NCBI RefSeq assembly: GCF_000092225.1
Contig: NC_014158.1
Span: 62,001-126,000, forward strand
Reading direction: 5' to 3'
From: Tsukamurella paurometabola DSM 20162
GTDB taxonomy: Bacteria; Actinomycetota; Actinomycetes; Mycobacteriales; Mycobacteriaceae
Length of the DNA stretch: 64,000 bases
Shown piece by piece: positions 63,746 through 64,000 of the stretch. The position numbers were made by a program, and so were the translations under genes. Each line of letters starts with the position of its first letter. The stretch's first letter is position 1. Under the pieces are notes generated by a model. That model was not told where the DNA came from and made no database searches. It was given only the letters and a program-made list of their open reading frames with translations.

Positions 63746-64000
63746 TCGCCGCCGCCACCGCTTCGCCCTCCTCGGGGAACGGGTGCATACCGGCGGCGCG
63801 GGGGACGTCGGTGACGCCGTTGATCCACGGCCGCGGGCTGCACACGTCGCGGCCCTTCGATGCCGGCTCCATGTCGATGTACTCGGCCCGCTCGGCGACG
63901 GCGGCTCGCTGCACCGCCCGGTTGAGTCGCTCGGTGAGGATGCTGCGCATCCACGGAATGCTCTCCGGCCGGTACGGCGCGATCGCGGCGCAGGTGCGGT
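63702..64000 (-). CDS. SGNH/GDSL hydrolase, C-terminal part (5' end beyond window)
   Basis: Reading the minus strand from the right edge gives TCAAIAPYRPESIPW and then the segment ending at 63702, about 98 residues. The pattern ERAEYIDMEPASKGRDVC, WINGV and GMHPFPEEGEAVA is the C-terminal block of secreted SGNH lipases; the His in MHPF is the catalytic base. The GDS nucleophile block lies outside the window. Probably an exported esterase. Confidence 0.7.
   Translation of the reverse strand, partial: RTCAAIAPYRPESIPWMRSILTERLNRAVQRAAVAERAEYIDMEPASKGRDVCSPRPWINGVTDVPRAAGMHPFPEEGEAVAAAITRAVRASGPAVGR

Overview
The window is chromosomal DNA of a high-GC Gram-positive bacterium. Gene content points to the order Mycobacteriales, and a Tsukamurella-like genus is my best guess. 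Reasons: very high GC at third codon positions, many GTG starts, a GabD2-type succinate-semialdehyde dehydrogenase, an Rv2466c-like thioredoxin-fold protein, a DUF5313 protein and very frequent leaderless transcripts. The genus call is inference. I found no tRNA, rRNA, CRISPR array, transposase or phage gene.

Layout. 1-7.5 kb is a Wzx/Wzy-type exopolysaccharide locus: GT2 (cut by the window edge), flippase, GT4, a WecG/TagA-type transferase behind a small leaderless ORF, two tandem Wzz-like proteins and a Wzy-like polymerase. 7.6-13.8 kb is a tightly coupled operon for an activated sugar: C-methyltransferase, glucose-1-phosphate cytidylyltransferase-like enzyme, PIG-L deacetylase, SDR epimerase, and a fusion of a second C-methyltransferase with a glutamate-1-semialdehyde-aminomutase-like domain. 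13.9-17 kb holds a Met-rich membrane protein, a secreted protein and a CopD-CtaG fusion (copper and cytochrome oxidase theme). 17-25.3 kb is an envelope-glycan island: an OpgC-type membrane acyltransferase, a GT-C-like membrane protein, three paralogous secreted GH5 glycosidases with two accompanying small ORFs, and a small secreted protein. Several promoters in this and the preceding glycan region share a TAGCATTTTGC box.

25.3-36.4 kb holds a copper P-type ATPase, an HSL-type hydrolase, a PaiB-like protein, a DUF5313 protein, a TetR-GNAT-BluB-L,D-transpeptidase run, an ArsR/MFS divergent pair, a DUF998-like protein and a second CtaG. 36.4-44.2 kb has two two-component systems flanking a SulP-carbonic anhydrase fusion and a PAP2-like protein, then an Asp/Glu racemase. 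44.4-50.8 kb has an ABC exporter with a divergent GbsR/MarR regulator, secreted proteins, and a DsbA-like plus SQR-like operon under a perfect CsoR/CstR-type palindrome. 51-57.2 kb encodes glutamate synthase (gltBD). 57.2-64 kb contains a DUF937 protein, a possible structured RNA with a small basic ORF, an alpha/beta hydrolase, a lipoprotein, an S4 protein, a Tat-type isochorismatase, an RraA-like protein, gabD2, an unknown protein and a partial SGNH hydrolase.

The most unusual items are the GH5 triplet with shared promoter and tail motifs, the methyltransferase-aminomutase fusion, the CsoR-type operator in front of SQR/DsbA genes, and at least 15 genes whose start codon lies 6-8 nt after a TANNNT -10 box. 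All functional assignments come from motif recognition by eye; no search was run.
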